A stretch of DNA of 8,607 bases from NCBI GenBank assembly GCA_946011705.1, contig CAMGCA010000069.1, positions 1-8,607 on the forward strand, read 5' to 3'. Source of the DNA: an uncultured Clostridia bacterium (GTDB taxonomy: Bacteria; Bacillota; Clostridia; Oscillospirales; Oscillospiraceae). The position numbers and the translations under genes are program-made. Below are positions 6,112-8,607 of the stretch, in pieces (position 1 is the stretch's first letter; the number at the start of each line of letters is the position of its first letter). Under the pieces are notes generated by a model. The model was not told the origin of the DNA and did no database searches. It worked only from the letters and a program-made list of their open reading frames with translations.

Positions 6112-7101
6112 ATGTTAACCAAAAGACAGAACCTTCTGGAGACCATTCATGGCGGCAACCCCGATCGTTTCGTGAACCAGTATGAAGCTTTTGCCATGCA
6201 GGTTCCCAACGGCTTCTCTATCCACAACCCCGCTCCCAAGCCTGGTCAGCACAACGTTGTGAACGCCTGGGGTGTTACCCGTTCCTGGCCTGAGGGAACC
6301 CCCGGTGCCTTCCCCGTCCACACCCCCGAGAAGATCGTCATCAAGGACATCGAGGAGTGGCAGAAGTACCTGAAGGTACCTCAGGTCGTCTATGACGCCC
6401 AGGTCTGGGAGCCCTTCATTGAGGCTGCTGAAAAGGTCGACCGCAACGAGTACTTTGTTACCTCCGCTGTGTTCCCCGGAATTTTCGAGCAGAGCCACTA
6501 TCTGATGGAGATTCAGAACTGCCTGATGGCCTTCTACGAGTATCCTGATGAGATGCACGAGATTCTCGACGTCATCACCCAGTTTGAGCTGGATCTTGCC
6601 GCCGAAATCTGCAAGTACATCAAGCCCGACGCTCTGTTCCACCACGACGACTGGGGCAGCCAGCAGTCCACCTTCCTGTCCCCCGCCATGTTCCGGGAGT
6701 TCATCAAGCCCTGCTATGAGAAGGTTTACGGCTACTACAAGGCCCACGGCGTGGAGCTGATCATCCACCACTCCGACTCCTACGCCGCCACCCTGGTGCC
6801 CGACATGATCGACCTGGGCATCGACATCTGGCAGGGCGTCATGACCTGCAACAATATCCCCGAGCTGATCAAGCAGTACGGCGGCAAGATCAGCTTCATG
6901 GGCGGCATCGACTCCGCTACCATCGACTTCCCCGGCTGGACGGTTGCCGACGTTGAGCGTGAAGTTGACCGGGCCTGCCGTGAGTGCGGCAAGCTGTACT
7001 TCATTCCCGGTGCCTCTCAGGGTCTGGCTGTGTCCACCTTCCCCGGCGTTTACGAGGAGACCACCCGTCAGATCGATCTGGCCAGCAAGAAGTACTTCTA
7101 A
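6112..7101 (+). CDS. Uroporphyrinogen decarboxylase (URO-D) family protein, probable methyltransferase-type, not HemE
   Basis: A 329-residue cytoplasmic TIM-barrel protein of the URO-D fold. The segment DALFHHDDWGSQQSTFLSP (residues 173-191) and its continuation MFREFIKPCYEKV are hallmarks of the UroD-like methyltransferase branch. It is unlikely to be haem-pathway HemE because the N-terminal RQAGRY arginine motif is absent (NPDRFVNQYEAF instead). In MtaA-type corrinoid:thiol methyltransferases zinc is held by H-x-C plus a late Cys. Here the first motif reads HHSDS (His220, Asp222) and the late block reads FIPGASQGL (297-305) with no Cys, so any metal site differs. GGAGG at 6100-6104, seven bases upstream, sets the ATG. 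It is last gene of the operon, highly codon-biased, and ends at a strong terminator. It may demethylate the imported compound together with the RACo-like protein encoded beyond it. The substrate is unknown. Confidence 0.85.
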   Translation: MLTKRQNLLETIHGGNPDRFVNQYEAFAMQVPNGFSIHNPAPKPGQHNVVNAWGVTRSWPEGTPGAFPVHTPEKIVIKDIEEWQKYLKVPQVVYDAQVWEPFIEAAEKVDRNEYFVTSAVFPGIFEQSHYLMEIQNCLMAFYEYPDEMHEILDVITQFELDLAAEICKYIKPDALFHHDDWGSQQSTFLSPAMFREFIKPCYEKVYGYYKAHGVELIIHHSDSYAATLVPDMIDLGIDIWQGVMTCNNIPELIKQYGGKISFMGGIDSATIDFPGWTVADVEREVDRACRECGKLYFIPGASQGLAVSTFPGVYEETTRQIDLASKKYF

Positions 7102-7110
7102 TTGCATACC

Positions 7111-7140
7111 AAAAGGCGGGCGCCAAGCACCCGCCTTTTT
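7111..7140. terminator. Bidirectional intrinsic terminator
   Basis: A 10-bp perfect stem AAAAGGCGGG (7111-7120) / CCCGCCTTTT (7130-7139) with a 9-base loop, a 3' T run on the + strand and the matching A run (T run on the - strand) on the left. It lies between the UroD-like stop (7101) and the convergent DUF2284 stop (7145) and should serve both transcripts. Confidence 0.9.
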
Positions 7141-7144
7141 CATG

Positions 7145-7684
7145 TCAGTCGTTATACAGGAAACAGCCGGTGTAAGAAATGGTGCATTTGCCGTAATAGT
7201 AGGGCAGATTGTTGGCCTTGCAGGCCTCCAGCACCACCAGTCCGTAGGCCTCCATGGAGGAAATCTGTCGGTCGGGGAAGCGGCAGGGGGCGTCCGGGTA
7301 TGTACAGGTCTTGCACAATGTGCAGCAGCCCGCCCCCAGCGCCAGCACATCGGCGTGATCCTGCCGCAGAAGCTTGTTCATTTTCAGGAAGTTTTCCTTG
7401 TGCTGGTGCTCCGCGTCCATCATGCCCTCGCCGTCCAGCTCATCCTCCAGCTCCCCCACCGTCTGAACCAGGATGCCACGGCTGTAGCGGCTGACCCGCT
7501 GGGCGCATTCCTCCAGGGAACCGCAGCCCGGAGGACAGCTCCAGCGCTTGCCGTACATGCCACAGGAATTTACTTCACACATCTGCCGAACCTCTGGCTT
7601 TAATTGCAGGGTTTTCGGATCCAGCGGGGCCACATGGGTAAAGCCAGCCTCCTGGGCCATTTTCTCAATTACCGCGTATTCCAT
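7145..7684 (-). CDS. DUF2284 cysteine-rich predicted metal-binding protein
   Basis: A 179-residue soluble protein with 13 cysteines. An N-terminal cluster (C36, C41, C50, C54, C60, around SCGMYGKRWSCPPGC) and a ferredoxin-like cluster (C120, C121, C124, C127, C134, around GAGCCTLCKTCTYPDAPC) are the recognised pattern of the DUF2284 (COG5423) family, as is RFPD..ISSMEAYG near 135-148. The spacing suggests one or two Fe-S clusters or another metal site; the biochemical role is not established. Two ATGs compete. The one at 7690 overlaps the upstream stop (ATGA) but lies only one base from AGGAGG (7692-7697). The one at 7684 has a 7-base spacing and is preferred. Either way translation is closely coupled to the upstream RACo-like gene. 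That pairing suggests a redox or corrinoid-related job, perhaps electron transfer to the activator; this is inference. Confidence 0.88.
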   Translation of the reverse strand: MEYAVIEKMAQEAGFTHVAPLDPKTLQLKPEVRQMCEVNSCGMYGKRWSCPPGCGSLEECAQRVSRYSRGILVQTVGELEDELDGEGMMDAEHQHKENFLKMNKLLRQDHADVLALGAGCCTLCKTCTYPDAPCRFPDRQISSMEAYGLVVLEACKANNLPYYYGKCTISYTGCFLYND

Positions 7685-7686
7685 GA

Positions 7687-8607
7687 TCATTCCTCCTCAA
7701 AGCACAGGCAGTCCACATAGCAGTCAGTGAATTCCGGCAGGGAGGCCAGCTCCCGGAACTCTGTTCCCTGGGCCCGCCGTTTGCTGTATTCGTATTCCTC
7801 CACGTTGAGCACCGCCATTTTCGCGCCCTCACCGGCGGCGTTTCCGATGGGGAGGATGCGGTCCCGGAGTACCGGGGGAATCATGCCGATGGCGCAGGCG
7901 GAGTTGGGATCCAGATAGTTGCCGAAGGCGCCCGCCAGCAGCACTTGACGGATATCCTCTGCCTTCACAACCATGCGTTTACACATCAGTTCGATGCCCG
8001 CCCGGATAGCGGCTTTTGCCAGCTGTACCTCCCGCACATCCTTCTGGGTTAAGTAGACCTTCGTCCCTTCCAATTGATAGGTAGCCCCGCTCTCCATTCG
8101 CCCGCTTTCACTTATTTCTTCCGTTTCTAGCAGAGCGGCGATGAGGTCGAGAAGGCCGGAACCGCACAGACCCACAGCTTCGCCCTCACCGATGACGTGG
8201 AAGCGCAGCTTTCCATCCTCTACGGTGACATGATCCACCGCGCCGGGGGCGCCCCGCATCCCGCACTCAATTTTCGCGCCCTCAAAGGCAGGGCCGGCGG
8301 CGGTGGAGCAGGCGATGCGACGGTATTTGTTGCCCAGCACCATTTCACCGTTGGTGCCGATGTCGATCATCAGGGTCAGAGCATCCAGCGTATCTAGCCG
8401 GGTTGCCAGCAGGCAGCCCGCGGTATCCGCACCCACAAAACCCGCGATGTTCGGCAGAATCCGCACCGTTCCGGCGGGGTTGATGGGAAGAAGCCCCTGG
8501 GGAGAAAGGGTCAATCCCTCAGAAACGTTGGGCATATAGGGGGGCACCGTCAGGGGTTTCGGATCGATTTCCAGCAGCAGATGGTGCATGGCGGTGTTGC
8601 CCACAAT
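7687..8607 (-). CDS. DUF4445/RACo-type ASKHA protein, corrinoid reductive activator-like (C-terminal part, runs off right edge)
   Basis: The frame is open to the right edge; 306 residues are visible and the start lies beyond the window. The GTG at 8604 is internal to the conserved GNTAMHHLL block and not a credible start. Blocks of the RACo C-terminal ASKHA ATPase domain are present in order: LPNIAGFVGADT (fragment residues 51-62), the phosphate-binding DIGTNGEMVLG (82-92), STAAGPAFEGA (101-111), GLCGSGLLD, and LLAGAFGNYLDPNSACAIG near the C-terminus. In studied members (RACo, RamA-type and O-demethylase activating enzymes) ATP hydrolysis drives reduction of an inactive Co(II) corrinoid protein to Co(I), with electrons entering through an N-terminal 2Fe-2S domain that would lie outside this window. 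It is coupled to DUF2284 downstream and convergent with the UroD-like operon. It supports a corrinoid methyltransferase setting, although the corrinoid protein is not in view. Confidence 0.85.
   Translation of the reverse strand: MVGNTAMHHLLLEIDPKPLTVPPYMPNVSEGLTLSPQGLLPINPAGTVRILPNIAGFVGADTAGCLLATRLDTLDALTLMIDIGTNGEMVLGNKYRRIACSTAAGPAFEGAKIECGMRGAPGAVDHVTVEDGKLRFHVIGEGEAVGLCGSGLLDLIAALLETEEISESGRMESGATYQLEGTKVYLTQKDVREVQLAKAAIRAGIELMCKRMVVKAEDIRQVLLAGAFGNYLDPNSACAIGMIPPVLRDRILPIGNAAGEGAKMAVLNVEEYEYSKRRAQGTEFRELASLPEFTDCYVDCLCFEEE

Noticed and set aside
6112..7101. HemE of the haem pathway
   Set aside because: The N-terminal arginine motif needed for porphyrin carboxylate binding is missing, and no haem biosynthesis gene is near. 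The DDWG and HSD motifs point to the methyltransferase-like branch.
6115..7350. Open frame on the - strand spanning the UroD-like gene and part of the DUF2284 gene
   Set aside because: It runs through the bidirectional terminator and two real genes, and its translation shows no recognisable domain.

Overview
This window looks like chromosome from a gut-type, anaerobic, GC-rich Clostridia (Oscillospiraceae-like) bacterium. Strong GGAGG-type ribosome binding sites sit in front of nearly every gene, codon third positions favour G/C, and the protein families are ones common in such genomes: a YjiH-type membrane protein, a GPH transporter, a UroD-family methyltransferase-like protein, a RACo/DUF4445 activator and a DUF2284 protein. 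The taxon is inferred from style and gene content; there is no rRNA or marker gene here.

Layout from left to right. Positions 1-321 hold the 3' end of an AT-rich IS200/IS605-type tnpA and its hairpin-rich right end. Positions 334-1887 (-) encode a PucR/CdaR-type regulator that ends only a few bases from the IS. It is divergent from a YjiH-like nucleoside-recognition/Gate membrane protein (2147-3613, +). The shared intergenic region holds a near-consensus promoter, a perfect 15-bp palindrome placed like an operator, and a leader hairpin. A 241-bp spacer (3614-3854) carries two imperfect direct copies of a 53/54-bp element. After it comes a three-gene + strand operon: GPH/MFS transporter (3855-5240), arylamine N-acetyltransferase (5309-6082) and UroD-family protein (6112-7101). 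A bidirectional terminator at 7111-7140 separates this operon from a convergent pair on the - strand: a DUF4445/RACo-type ASKHA protein (7687 to beyond the right edge) and a translationally coupled cysteine-rich DUF2284 protein (7145-7684).

How the genes may work together (inference). The transporter would bring in a small, possibly aromatic or amine, compound. The UroD-like protein would act on it as a methyltransferase-type enzyme, and the RACo-like protein would reductively reactivate a corrinoid partner. DUF2284 is a likely metal or Fe-S companion. The N-acetyltransferase would acetylate an amine on the substrate or product. The key missing piece is a B12-binding corrinoid protein, which would be expected beyond the right edge if the idea is correct. 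The PucR-type regulator probably controls the divergent yjiH-like gene and possibly the operon after it.

The most interesting points are the pairing of a NAT with a UroD-like protein whose MtaA-type thiolate ligands are replaced, the loss of one of the two MelB-type helix II aspartates in the transporter, and the duplicated intergenic element.
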